Assembly (NCBI GenBank): GCA_934667105.1
Contig: CAKULG010000005.1
Coordinates: 1-64,000, forward strand
DNA: 64,000 nt
Reading direction: 5' to 3'
Origin: an uncultured Clostridia bacterium
GTDB lineage: Bacteria > Bacillota > Clostridia > Christensenellales > Aristaeellaceae
The stretch's first letter is position 1, and each line of letters opens with the position of its first letter. Under the pieces are notes generated by a model. The model saw nothing but the letters and a program-made list of their open reading frames with translations, was not told where the DNA came from and searched no databases. Of the stretch, positions 25,745 through 33,829 are shown piece after piece. Both the position numbers and the translations under genes were made by a program.

Positions 25745-26683
25745 TCAGCTGCCCACCTTTCCCAGCGTTTTTTGCACGATCTTGTTGATAAACAGCATCA
25801 TGAAGAACAGCAGCACCGCAATGGCGCAGGCGTAGCCCATTTCCAGGCGAATGATGCCGTAATCGTTCAAATGATTGATGATGGTGTGGGTGGCGTAATT
25901 GGTGGAGGGGAAGCCGTTGAGCGCCACCGTCACATCCGCTACGGCCAGGGAGCTTGTCACCGCCATCACCGCCCCGAAGAGCAACTGGGGCACCATGTTG
26001 GGCAGTGTGATATACCACAGCTCCTGCCAGCGGTTGCGCACGCCGTCCACCTCCGCCGCCTCGTACTGCGCCTTTTCCACCCCCTGCAGCCCGGCGATGA
26101 AGGAAAGAAAGCCCACGCCCAGGCTCATCCACAGCGATACCAGAATGACGATGGCCATCATATAGCTTTCATCCCGCAGCCAGAGAACGGGATCGGAGAT
26201 CACGCCCAGGTTCAGCAGCCGGGCGTTGATAAAGCCGTAAGCGTCGCCGGAAAAAAGCTGGGTGAAAATTACATAGGCGTTGCCTGAAATGCTGGGGGCG
26301 TAGAAAATCACCGTCAGCACCGCCCGCAGTCGGGGCGGCAATTCGCACAGCAGCCAGGCCATCAGGAAAGAGAAAATGTAGCCGAAGGGCCCGGTAATCA
26401 GCGCCAGAAGCAGCGTGTTTTTAATGGCCTTGAGGAAAATGGGATCGTCTAGGAACAGCTTGCTGTAATTGCGCAGGCCCACGAATTGCGGCGGCTGAAG
26501 CACGTTAAACTGGGTGAAGCTGAAATAAATGGAAACCAGCACTGGAATGACGGTGAACAGCGTGAAGCAGAGCATATAGGGCGCGAGCATGAGATAAAGC
26601 TGCTTATATCTCCGGGCCTGGCCCCAGCCGTAATGCCAGCGCTCCCGGAAGGGGAGGGCCTTTATGGGGTTGCGTTCAGCCAT
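25745..26683 (-). CDS. Carbohydrate ABC transporter permease (MalF-like), second pair
   Basis: 312 aa from ATG 26683, which follows AAGGAGGAACCGCCC; an in-frame extension to 26749 overlaps the binding-protein gene and has no site. It has six helices starting at LMLAPYMLCFTLFTVIPVLV and EAA loop YEAAEVDGVRNRWQEL. It lies directly after the 962-residue binding protein, its likely partner. Confidence 0.9.
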   Translation of the reverse strand: MAERNPIKALPFRERWHYGWGQARRYKQLYLMLAPYMLCFTLFTVIPVLVSIYFSFTQFNVLQPPQFVGLRNYSKLFLDDPIFLKAIKNTLLLALITGPFGYIFSFLMAWLLCELPPRLRAVLTVIFYAPSISGNAYVIFTQLFSGDAYGFINARLLNLGVISDPVLWLRDESYMMAIVILVSLWMSLGVGFLSFIAGLQGVEKAQYEAAEVDGVRNRWQELWYITLPNMVPQLLFGAVMAVTSSLAVADVTVALNGFPSTNYATHTIINHLNDYGIIRLEMGYACAIAVLLFFMMLFINKIVQKTLGKVGS

Positions 26684-26696
26684 GGGCGGTTCCTCC

Positions 26697-29585
26697 TTAC
26701 TGCGCGCTGTCCAGGCCGAATTCCTGGCGCTTGGCGGCGATTTCTTCATCGATCAGCTGGGTGTATTCAAACAGCGTGTCGGAAGGGTTTTCATAATTGG
26801 TAATCACGGTGACGAAGGCGTTGTTCAGGTATCGGCCTGTAATATATCCGCCCGGCACCTGGGGGATGCCCCGCAGGGTGGGCAGCATTTCCTGAAGCGC
26901 GCGCTGCACATCCAGATCCCAATGGATACGATCGAAGGCCTCCAGATTCGCCACCTGATAGCGTCCCGCTTGGCCCAGCACCGCCTCCATTTCCTGGGCG
27001 TATTTGGTCTGGGTATCGCCGCTGGTCCACCATTTCAGGAAGCTCCAGGCGGCGTTCTGGGTCTGCTTACGCTCCACCGTGCTTTTCACGATCATGGAAG
27101 CGCCTGTCACGCAGGGCACGGCGCGGATGACATTGCCCTCCGCATCCCGGGAGCCGGGCACCGGGGCCACGCCCCAATCCCCGCGAATTTCCGGCGCGGA
27201 AACCGCCAGCCGGGTGTAGGTGGAAAGGTCCACCACCCCGATGGGCACCTCGCCCAGGCGGAAGCGGGTGACGAAATCGATCTCCCGGGGGAAGCCGTGG
27301 CGGGTGTAGAACTGCGTCCACCATTTGAAGGCGGCGTTGCCCGCCTCGCTGCTCAGCAGGCAGCGATCCCCCGTTTCGGAATACAATTCGCCCCCCTGCT
27401 GGAACAGCCGGGAAAGAAGCACCGTGTTGATGGGCACGGAATTGCCCATGGACAGGGCAGCCCCCAGGGTGGAGGGCGGGGCGGTGTCCAGATACAATTC
27501 CATGTTATAACGCTGTAATTCGGGAATCAGGGCGATGAAATCCTCCCAGGTTTCGGGCACGGGCAGCGAAAGCTCGGAAAGAATATCCTTGCGATAGAAC
27601 ATCACGGGGAAGCTCATCTGATCGGGCAGGGCGTAGCAGCCCCCCTCATAATAGAAGGATTCCATGGCCGCGGGCAGAAATTGCGCCGCGGTTTCCGCGT
27701 AATCCGGGAAGGCTTTCAGATCATACGCCGCCCCGCGGAAGGCGAAATTGACGGGGGCGGTGTTGCCGATCTGGATAGCCACGTCGGGGCCCCGGCCAGT
27801 GAAGGTGGAGGGCAGAAGCACATCCGCGTTAATCAGCCGCAGGTTCACCCGCACTCCCGCCTGGGTTTCAAAGCTTTCGTTAATCAGGCGGCGAATGACG
27901 GAAAATTGATCTCGCCCGGTGGAAAGCCACACGTCGATAACGGGAACCTCCTGGCTGTCCGAAAGGGCGCTGTCCGCCACGTTGTAATCATTGGTGAAGG
28001 AGCCGATAAAGGAAAGAAAGCCATGACGAAGATTTTGAAAGAAATTTCCCTCTGCCTGAAGCGCGGGCAACTCTCGTCCCGCCAGCAGGATATAATCGAT
28101 GCGCAGGGGCTGATCCATGAAATCCAGCACGGATTTGCCCATGGCGGTGATGCACTCTTTAAAGGCGGAAAGGCGGCGCACCAGCTGCTCCTCCGAATCG
28201 GTCAGGCTGTCCATCATGGCCAGCATCCGGGTGATCGCGGCGGTGCGTTCGCTGCCCGAGCCCGTAAGGGCGGTGAGCCGGGCAAGAATATCGGCAAGCT
28301 GCTCCTGATAGGAAAGCAGCGAATCGCGCAATTGAGGAATGCGGGTGAAAAGCTGATAGCTTTGATAAATATCCGGGCTGGTGCCGGTGACGGCAATGAT
28401 GGCGCGGTACAGCCGGTTCAGGCCCGCGGTGGCCGCGTCAATATCCTGAAGAACGGCGCCCATTTCGCCCAGCGTCACCTCCAGGCAGATGCGGTTTACA
28501 CCCTTCTCCAGGTAAAACCAGTAATCCCGGGCTTGCTCCCCCGCGTCGGCGGGGTTTTCCCGGTGAGCGCCCAGGGGGGCGATTTGGAAGCCGCCCCCGT
28601 GATAGAAGCGCAAATCAGCGGCCTCGGCGAAGGGAATCCGGCCGTTGATGGAGAGACTGCGGGTGGCGTACAGGCCCCGCAGGGCGCTTTGCTTGAAGCG
28701 GAACACCAGGCGGTACAGCCCGGTTTCAGGCACGTCCAGATCCCAGGCGATCCATTCGCCCGGTTCGTTCCAGCTTTCGCCGCCGATGCAGTTGAGCACG
28801 ATGTAGGAGGGATGATAGGGCTCGGAGAGGGCGGATGTGCGGTCGTTAATGGGGTAAAAGCTGGGGCTGGATTTCAGCGCCGCGTCCTCGGCTTGAAATT
28901 TAATGGGCGCGATATCGGCATATTCCGCGCCGCTCGCCAGGGCGGATTGTAAATATTCCTGATAAGGAGGATAGGAAACGGGCGGGGCCAGGGTGATGCT
29001 GGAAAGCAGCATCCCCTCCTGCAGGGAGGAAATGCGCAGCGTATTTTCCCCGGCGGGAAAGAAAAAGCGGAAGGGCTCGGCGGTGTAGCCCTGGGCGTCC
29101 CGGCAGGGGGCTTCGCGCCATTCCGGGGTCTGCACCTGGGCGGGGAAGGGCTGGTTGCCGGAAACGTTTTTATAATCCCGGCTCTGATCGTTCCAAAGGC
29201 GGGAAAAAGAAAGCTCCCCCGCCTCGTCAAAGGGGGTTTCGCCGTTGATGGAAAGGGCGCGAAGCATATCCCCGCCGCTGCCGGTTCCGGGAAAATAGCG
29301 CAGCGTCACGGTGTACAGCCCATCCTCCGGCACGGAAAAGCGGTATTCCACATAGCCGCGCTGGCCGGTGGACAGCGTGCCGTCCGGCAGCCGGGAAATT
29401 TCCTCCCCCTCTGCGGCGGAATAATCGGCCGCCTGCAAAACGATGCTTTCGCCGCCCTGGGGCGTATCCGCATGCAGACGCAGATATTCCCGATATTCCA
29501 GGGCGTTTGCGGACGCGCATACGCCCAAGAAAAGCAGCAGAAGCAAAATCGTTAATAACCCCAAGCGCTTCGCCAATGCCGGCAC
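26697..29585 (-). CDS. Large multidomain extracellular solute-binding protein
   Basis: 962 aa, about twice the normal binding-protein size. A signal peptide (about residues 1-28, ending ASANA) is followed by two beta-sandwich modules that look like carbohydrate-binding domains (about 40-200 and 225-385; the second has WNEPGEWIAWDLDVPETGLYRLVFRF in two parts). A helical linker spans ~390-530. The family-1 solute-binding fold lies at ~545-950 (VPETWEDFIALIPEL, WWTQFYTRHGFPREIDF). The GTG start follows AGGAAGGCG. It probably anchors or presents polysaccharide to the permeases encoded at once downstream. C24 is not in a good lipobox. Confidence 0.85.
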   Translation of the reverse strand: MPALAKRLGLLTILLLLLFLGVCASANALEYREYLRLHADTPQGGESIVLQAADYSAAEGEEISRLPDGTLSTGQRGYVEYRFSVPEDGLYTVTLRYFPGTGSGGDMLRALSINGETPFDEAGELSFSRLWNDQSRDYKNVSGNQPFPAQVQTPEWREAPCRDAQGYTAEPFRFFFPAGENTLRISSLQEGMLLSSITLAPPVSYPPYQEYLQSALASGAEYADIAPIKFQAEDAALKSSPSFYPINDRTSALSEPYHPSYIVLNCIGGESWNEPGEWIAWDLDVPETGLYRLVFRFKQSALRGLYATRSLSINGRIPFAEAADLRFYHGGGFQIAPLGAHRENPADAGEQARDYWFYLEKGVNRICLEVTLGEMGAVLQDIDAATAGLNRLYRAIIAVTGTSPDIYQSYQLFTRIPQLRDSLLSYQEQLADILARLTALTGSGSERTAAITRMLAMMDSLTDSEEQLVRRLSAFKECITAMGKSVLDFMDQPLRIDYILLAGRELPALQAEGNFFQNLRHGFLSFIGSFTNDYNVADSALSDSQEVPVIDVWLSTGRDQFSVIRRLINESFETQAGVRVNLRLINADVLLPSTFTGRGPDVAIQIGNTAPVNFAFRGAAYDLKAFPDYAETAAQFLPAAMESFYYEGGCYALPDQMSFPVMFYRKDILSELSLPVPETWEDFIALIPELQRYNMELYLDTAPPSTLGAALSMGNSVPINTVLLSRLFQQGGELYSETGDRCLLSSEAGNAAFKWWTQFYTRHGFPREIDFVTRFRLGEVPIGVVDLSTYTRLAVSAPEIRGDWGVAPVPGSRDAEGNVIRAVPCVTGASMIVKSTVERKQTQNAAWSFLKWWTSGDTQTKYAQEMEAVLGQAGRYQVANLEAFDRIHWDLDVQRALQEMLPTLRGIPQVPGGYITGRYLNNAFVTVITNYENPSDTLFEYTQLIDEEIAAKRQEFGLDSAQ

Positions 29586-29613
29586 CGCCTTCCTGCGAGA
29601 TTTTTTCTTGAAA

Positions 29614-29630
29614 AAGGGCGGGACGCCCTT
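29614..29630 (-). terminator. Intercistronic attenuator hairpin
   Basis: Read on the minus strand, AAGGGCG-TCC-CGCCCTT runs into a T5 tract between the first binding-protein gene and the large binding-protein gene. A partial terminator here would give the first gene excess transcript, as is common for binding proteins. Confidence 0.55.
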
Positions 29631-29657
29631 GCGAACGCCCCGCCGCTGAACGGATGC

Positions 29658-31073
29658 TTATTTGATGAGGCCGGCGTCGCGGAAGCTGGCTTCGATTTCG
29701 GGCACAGCCGCTTCGAAGGTGGAGCGGATGGCGGTGCCGTCGTCAAAGGGCTTGCGGGTCAGGCCGTAGAGGCTCACTTCGCCGCCGTAGCTCATGCCCA
29801 GGCCGGCGCTCTGCAGCGCGCCGATGGGGTTATACTTGGTGTGCATCTTCAGCCAGGCGTACAGTTCGGCGGAAAGCTCATCGGCAAAGAAGTCTTCATG
29901 CGGGGGCACATAGCCTTCCTGCGCCATGGCCTTGAATTCTTCCTTTTCTTCATCGGTCTTGATCAGGTCATAGATCAGGTTGACCAGCGCTTCGGTCACA
30001 TAGTCCGCGTCCAGGCCGGGGAAATCCTTTTCCACGCCCTTGAGCACAGCGCCCGTCAGGCCCATATCGTAGTAGGTGCCGTAGGTGCCTTCCACGGTGG
30101 TGTAATCATCGCCCGTCACCTTGGCGCCCTTGCCGTAGGGATACGGGACGAAGCCCCAGTCGATGCCGTTGCTGTTCAGCGCGCCCACCTGCCACATGGC
30201 GCGATGCGTCATGGCCACTTCCACGCCCACATCGAAGGTGGCGGCGGGGGTGCCCCAGTAATCGGGCTTGCCTTCGTCGTTCACATTCACGGGCCGCACC
30301 AGGCCGTTGGCCCGCATCTTTTCCAGCAGCTCGAAGGCTTCGATGTATTCATCGCTGGTCAGGCCCAGGGTGAAGTCGGTGTGCACGGCCATTTCACCGC
30401 CGTTGGCGGGAGGCGCGAAGATTCCCCAGTAGTTGGGATCAATGAAGAAGGAATAGGTGCCCTCGGGCAGCTTGGATTGCAGCTCGGTCATGTAGGCCAG
30501 GAAGGAATCGTAATCCCATTTGGCCATCTGATACATTTCGCCGGGATCATATTCCATGCCCGCTTCCTCAATCATGCCGCGGTTGAACACCAGGCCCTCG
30601 GGGCCGGCAAGGCCGTCCGCCTTGAAGCCGTAGTGGCCTTCGCCCACCAGACCGGCATCCTTAAACAGCTGGGGAATATCCAGCGTTTCCAGGGCCTTGG
30701 AGATATCGGCCAGCGTATCGCTGGCGGACAGCTGCATCACCCACATGGAGGAGAGGTTGTTGGTCACATGCCAAGCGGGCGCGCCGCCGGAAACGGAGAG
30801 AATCCATTCCGCGGGCATCTCGTCCCAGGCGGAGGCGGAGGTGTAGAATTCGAAATCGCAGTTGTAGGCCTGCTTGAGCGCCTCGTAGCGGGGCAGCCAT
30901 TCCGCCTTGTCCACTTCGGTGCAGTCTTCCGCGTAGGGGTTCACGGCGTCCCACATACGCAGCTTGACGGTGTTGCCCTTCAGGTCGTATTTCAGCTCTT
31001 CTTCGGCAAGCGCCGCGGGAACCAGGGCCAGGACAAGCGCCAGGGATAGAACCAGGGCCAGCAGTCTCTTCAT
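29658..31073 (-). CDS. Extracellular solute-binding protein (family 1)
   Basis: 471 aa. The signal peptide is MKRLLALVLSLALVLALVPAALA with AxA cleavage and no lipobox Cys. The mature protein has the family-1 sugar-binding pattern (LRMWDAVNPYAED at the start, WHVTNNLSSMWVMQLS, MTHRAMWQVGALNS). It is the first gene of the operon after promoter 31265-31293, with AAGGAGGATC before the ATG. Two binding proteins and two permease pairs in one operon suggest two importers or one composite system. Confidence 0.9.
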   Translation of the reverse strand: MKRLLALVLSLALVLALVPAALAEEELKYDLKGNTVKLRMWDAVNPYAEDCTEVDKAEWLPRYEALKQAYNCDFEFYTSASAWDEMPAEWILSVSGGAPAWHVTNNLSSMWVMQLSASDTLADISKALETLDIPQLFKDAGLVGEGHYGFKADGLAGPEGLVFNRGMIEEAGMEYDPGEMYQMAKWDYDSFLAYMTELQSKLPEGTYSFFIDPNYWGIFAPPANGGEMAVHTDFTLGLTSDEYIEAFELLEKMRANGLVRPVNVNDEGKPDYWGTPAATFDVGVEVAMTHRAMWQVGALNSNGIDWGFVPYPYGKGAKVTGDDYTTVEGTYGTYYDMGLTGAVLKGVEKDFPGLDADYVTEALVNLIYDLIKTDEEKEEFKAMAQEGYVPPHEDFFADELSAELYAWLKMHTKYNPIGALQSAGLGMSYGGEVSLYGLTRKPFDDGTAIRSTFEAAVPEIEASFRDAGLIK

Positions 31074-31169
31074 GGGTTGATCCTCCTTGCTATATTTTGC
31101 GAAGCCTATGCAGGCTTAAGCACAAGAAAACGCGAAACGGAAAATAAGCGAAAAAGGAACAATAGCGGA

Positions 31170-31224
31170 GAGAAAAACGCTTCGAAAGCGAAACGGAGAA
31201 AAACGAAAGCAACAGAGAAAAACG
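31170..31224. repeat. Three direct repeats in the operon leader
   Basis: GAGAAAAACG occurs at 31170-31179, 31196-31205 and 31215-31224 within a strongly purine-biased strand (pyrimidine-rich in the transcript), inside the ~190-nt leader between promoter and first gene. Possible RNA-level or DNA-binding sites; function unknown. Confidence 0.5.
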
Positions 31225-31264
31225 AATGGTCGGCGGGGAAAAGCGCGTCGCCTTAGCTGAGAAC

Positions 31265-31293
31265 ATATTAACATATTGTTTACGCCGTGTCAA
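31265..31293 (-). promoter_or_regulatory. Promoter of the minus-strand transport/dgoD operon
   Basis: On the minus strand TTGACA (31288-31293) and TAATAT (31265-31270) have a 17-bp spacer. The direct repeat AACATATT-AACATATT overlaps the -10 region. The 558-bp gap 31074-31631 holds this promoter, its leader and the divergent LacI promoter, with no gene. Confidence 0.82.
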
Positions 31294-31426
31294 CAATAAA
31301 TTTGCAATTTTTTATTTTGTTTCCGTTTTTGAGATTTGCAACCAGGATAACAGGCGAAATAACTGCCGAATTATACTTTTTGAAAATATTTCACGTTTAA
31401 AAACGTTAAAAATGTTAATTTACTTG

Positions 31427-31455
31427 TTGACAAAAGGCAAAAGATTCGGTATGCT
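31427..31455 (+). promoter_or_regulatory. Promoter of the LacI-family regulator gene
   Basis: TTGACA (31427-31432), a 17-bp spacer and TATGCT (31450-31455). An AT-rich stretch with AACGTT just upstream (31402-31408) could hold a LacI-family operator. Confidence 0.75.
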
Positions 31456-31631
31456 ATCGGTAACGCCCTCTTTTTGTTATTTTTCCCCCTGCGGCGGGGC
31501 AAAGCGCGCCGGGCTGCTTCTCTAAAAAGAAAAATCCCGGGACATGCATAGCCTATGCGCCGCCAAGGCCAAAAATGCCGGGCGAACATGCTTTTACCGC
31601 AGAAAATTCCGCATTATAAAAGGAGAAGGGC

Positions 31632-32630
31632 ATGGCAAAGAAAAATTTTCAGGCGTTCGCGGACAGCCTGGGGGTATCCCGCATCACGGTGTGGAAGGCG
31701 CTGAATAACCGGCCCGGGGTATCCGCCGGGCTGCGGGAGCATATCCTGCAAGCGGCGGCGGAGCGGGGCATTATCGAGGGAGAGGGCCTGGAAAAGCCCC
31801 GGAAGCGCATGATTTCCGTGGCGGTGTCCCGGCCGGATTCCTCCCAGTTCTGGCTGCAGATTATTCATCACATCGCCAAGGAATTATCCCTCTATGATAT
31901 CGATTTAATGTATACCTATCTGCCCAGCAGCGTAAAGGAGCATTACGCGCTGCCCGCCTCGCTGCGGGAGGTTTCCGCCTTTATTGTGCTGAACGTATAC
32001 GACGCGGGCATGCTGCGCCTGCTGGCGGCGCTGCCCCAGCCCAAGGTGTTTCTGGACACCGTGCCCTCCCTGCCCTTTGAGGCGCTCAACGGCAATCTGT
32101 TGCTGCTGGAGGGCCGGCGCGCCGTGGGGAAAATTACCGGCCGGCTGTTGGATTCGGGGCGAAGCCGCCTGGGCTTTATCGGCGACGCGCTTTACGCCCA
32201 GACCAACCTGGACCGCTATCAGGGCTTTCTGGACGCTCATGCCGCCCGGGGCCTGAAGCCGGAAGCGGGCTGCCTGCTGACGGGGCCGCTGGGGGTGCGA
32301 ACCCACGGCGAGGAGATTTACAGTTTTCTCGATGGGCTGGAGGCGCTGCCCCAGGGCGTTGTGTGCGCCAGCGATTATGTGGCGCATTTCGTGGCGCGCT
32401 ATGTGGAGGAGCATAAGGATCGCGCGCCCGCGGGCTTTGTGGTGACGGGCTACGACGACAGCGACGAATACGGCAACATCGCCGGGCGAATTACCAGCGT
32501 GGGGGTGCAGACTGCCTTCCTGGGCAGCCGCCTGGCCCGGCAGGCCCTGTTTCTTTCGGATTATCCAAGCGCCACCCACGAGGTATCCTATGTGGATGCG
32601 GAAGTGATCTTCCGGGGTGCGCTTCAATAA
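31632..32630 (+). CDS. LacI-family transcriptional regulator
   Basis: 332 aa. A standard N-terminal LacI HTH (FADSLGVSRITVWKALNNRP, residues ~8-27) is followed by a hinge and a periplasmic-binding-like effector domain (GVVCASDYVAHFVA, VVTGYDDSDEYGNI). It is divergent from the minus-strand transport/dgoD operon and directly upstream of the GH18 gene, so it probably controls both according to the imported sugar. ATG follows AAAAGGAGAAGGGC. This is the conventional regulator in the window, in contrast to the inverted-architecture one at 902-2023. Confidence 0.92.
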   Translation: MAKKNFQAFADSLGVSRITVWKALNNRPGVSAGLREHILQAAAERGIIEGEGLEKPRKRMISVAVSRPDSSQFWLQIIHHIAKELSLYDIDLMYTYLPSSVKEHYALPASLREVSAFIVLNVYDAGMLRLLAALPQPKVFLDTVPSLPFEALNGNLLLLEGRRAVGKITGRLLDSGRSRLGFIGDALYAQTNLDRYQGFLDAHAARGLKPEAGCLLTGPLGVRTHGEEIYSFLDGLEALPQGVVCASDYVAHFVARYVEEHKDRAPAGFVVTGYDDSDEYGNIAGRITSVGVQTAFLGSRLARQALFLSDYPSATHEVSYVDAEVIFRGALQ

Positions 32631-32645
32631 AAAAGGGGGATGCGC

Positions 32646-33653
32646 ATGAAGAAAATGATTCTCGGCTACGCTACCCACCATGGGCTGGAGGCCATGACCG
32701 CGGCGGACGCCCGGCGGCTGACCCATGTGAACCTGGCCTTTGGCACCCTGCGGGAGGGCCTGTTGGATATGCGGGGGCTGCCCGGGCTGAGGGAACAATT
32801 GTCCCGGCTGCGGGGGTATAACCCCGCCTTGCGCTTCGTGCTTTCCATTGGCGGATGGGGCGCGGGCGGCTTTTCCCTGATGGCGCGGACGGAGCGGGGT
32901 TGCCGGGCCTTTGCCGCCTCCGTGGGGGAGGCTATGGAAGCCTACGCCCTGGACGGGGCGGATATCGATTGGGAATATCCGTGCAGCAATGCCGCCGGGA
33001 TCGATTGCGATCCGTCCGACCGGGAAAATTTCACCCTGCTTTTGCAGGCGCTGCGGGATGCGGTGGGGGAGAGAATTCTTTCCATTGCCGCGGGGAGCGG
33101 CGCCTATTTTATTCGGGATACGGAAATGGAGAAGGTGGCCGCGATTCTGGATTATGTGCAGATCATGACCTACGATCTGCGCACGGGCAGGCCCGTGACC
33201 GGGCATCACACCCCCCTCTATCCCGGCGAAATGGGGGCGGGGGAGGTTAACGCCCGGGATTGCGTTTCCATGTTCGTCCGGGCGGGGGTTCCCCGGGAAA
33301 AACTGATTATCGGCGCGGCCTTTTATTCCCGGGTGTGGAAGAAAGTCAAAAACACGGGCACGGGCCTGGGCCAGCCTGCGGCGGGCCCCGCCGGGTTCGG
33401 CCCGGGCTATGATGAATTGCAGGCGGCGTATATCGATCAGAATGGCTTCCGCCGCCATTGGGATGCGCAGGCCTGCGCGCCCTATCTGTTTAACGGCGAT
33501 ACGTTTATCAGCTATGACGATTGCGAATCCGTGGCGGCGAAATGCCGCTTCGTGCTGCGCGAGGGGCTGCGGGGGCTGATGTACTGGGAGCACAGCTGCG
33601 ATAAAACGGGAACGCTGTTGAAAACCATCGCGGAGACGTTTGCGGAAAAATAA
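32646..33653 (+). CDS. GH18 family glycosidase, cytoplasmic
   Basis: 335 aa from ATG 32646, preceded by AAAAGGGGG; the ATG at 32640 is too close to that site. The GH18 catalytic motif is intact as DGADIDWEYP, with the last Glu as acid. Other family marks are LSIGGWG, QIMTYDL and a C-terminal GLMYWEHSCD. No signal peptide is present, so it acts inside the cell, probably on imported GlcNAc-containing oligosaccharides (chitinase-like or endo-beta-N-acetylglucosaminidase-like). It is cotranscribed with the LacI gene 16 bp upstream. Confidence 0.9.
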   Translation: MKKMILGYATHHGLEAMTAADARRLTHVNLAFGTLREGLLDMRGLPGLREQLSRLRGYNPALRFVLSIGGWGAGGFSLMARTERGCRAFAASVGEAMEAYALDGADIDWEYPCSNAAGIDCDPSDRENFTLLLQALRDAVGERILSIAAGSGAYFIRDTEMEKVAAILDYVQIMTYDLRTGRPVTGHHTPLYPGEMGAGEVNARDCVSMFVRAGVPREKLIIGAAFYSRVWKKVKNTGTGLGQPAAGPAGFGPGYDELQAAYIDQNGFRRHWDAQACAPYLFNGDTFISYDDCESVAAKCRFVLREGLRGLMYWEHSCDKTGTLLKTIAETFAEK

Positions 33654-33723
33654 AAAAAGCGGGGGAAAAAACGCTCTTTAGCGCATTCGCCCCGCGCTGC
33701 CCCGCCAAAGCGGAAGCGCGGAT

Positions 33724-33758
33724 TTCGGGCGAGCAATCTTCCAGATTGCTCGCCCGAA
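33724..33758. terminator. Long hairpin between convergent GH18 and GH38 genes
   Basis: A 16-bp perfect stem (33724-33739 / 33743-33758, loop TCC) lies between the two stop codons. A GGGGA...TCCCC partial stem followed by T7 (ending near 33808) lies next to it. Together they probably end transcription from both sides. Confidence 0.65.
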
Positions 33759-33829
33759 GCCGTCCTTAAAGGGGAGCGCTCGCCATAGCGGTTCCCCGCA
33801 TTTTTTTATTGCTTTTTTCGTGCGCGTCT

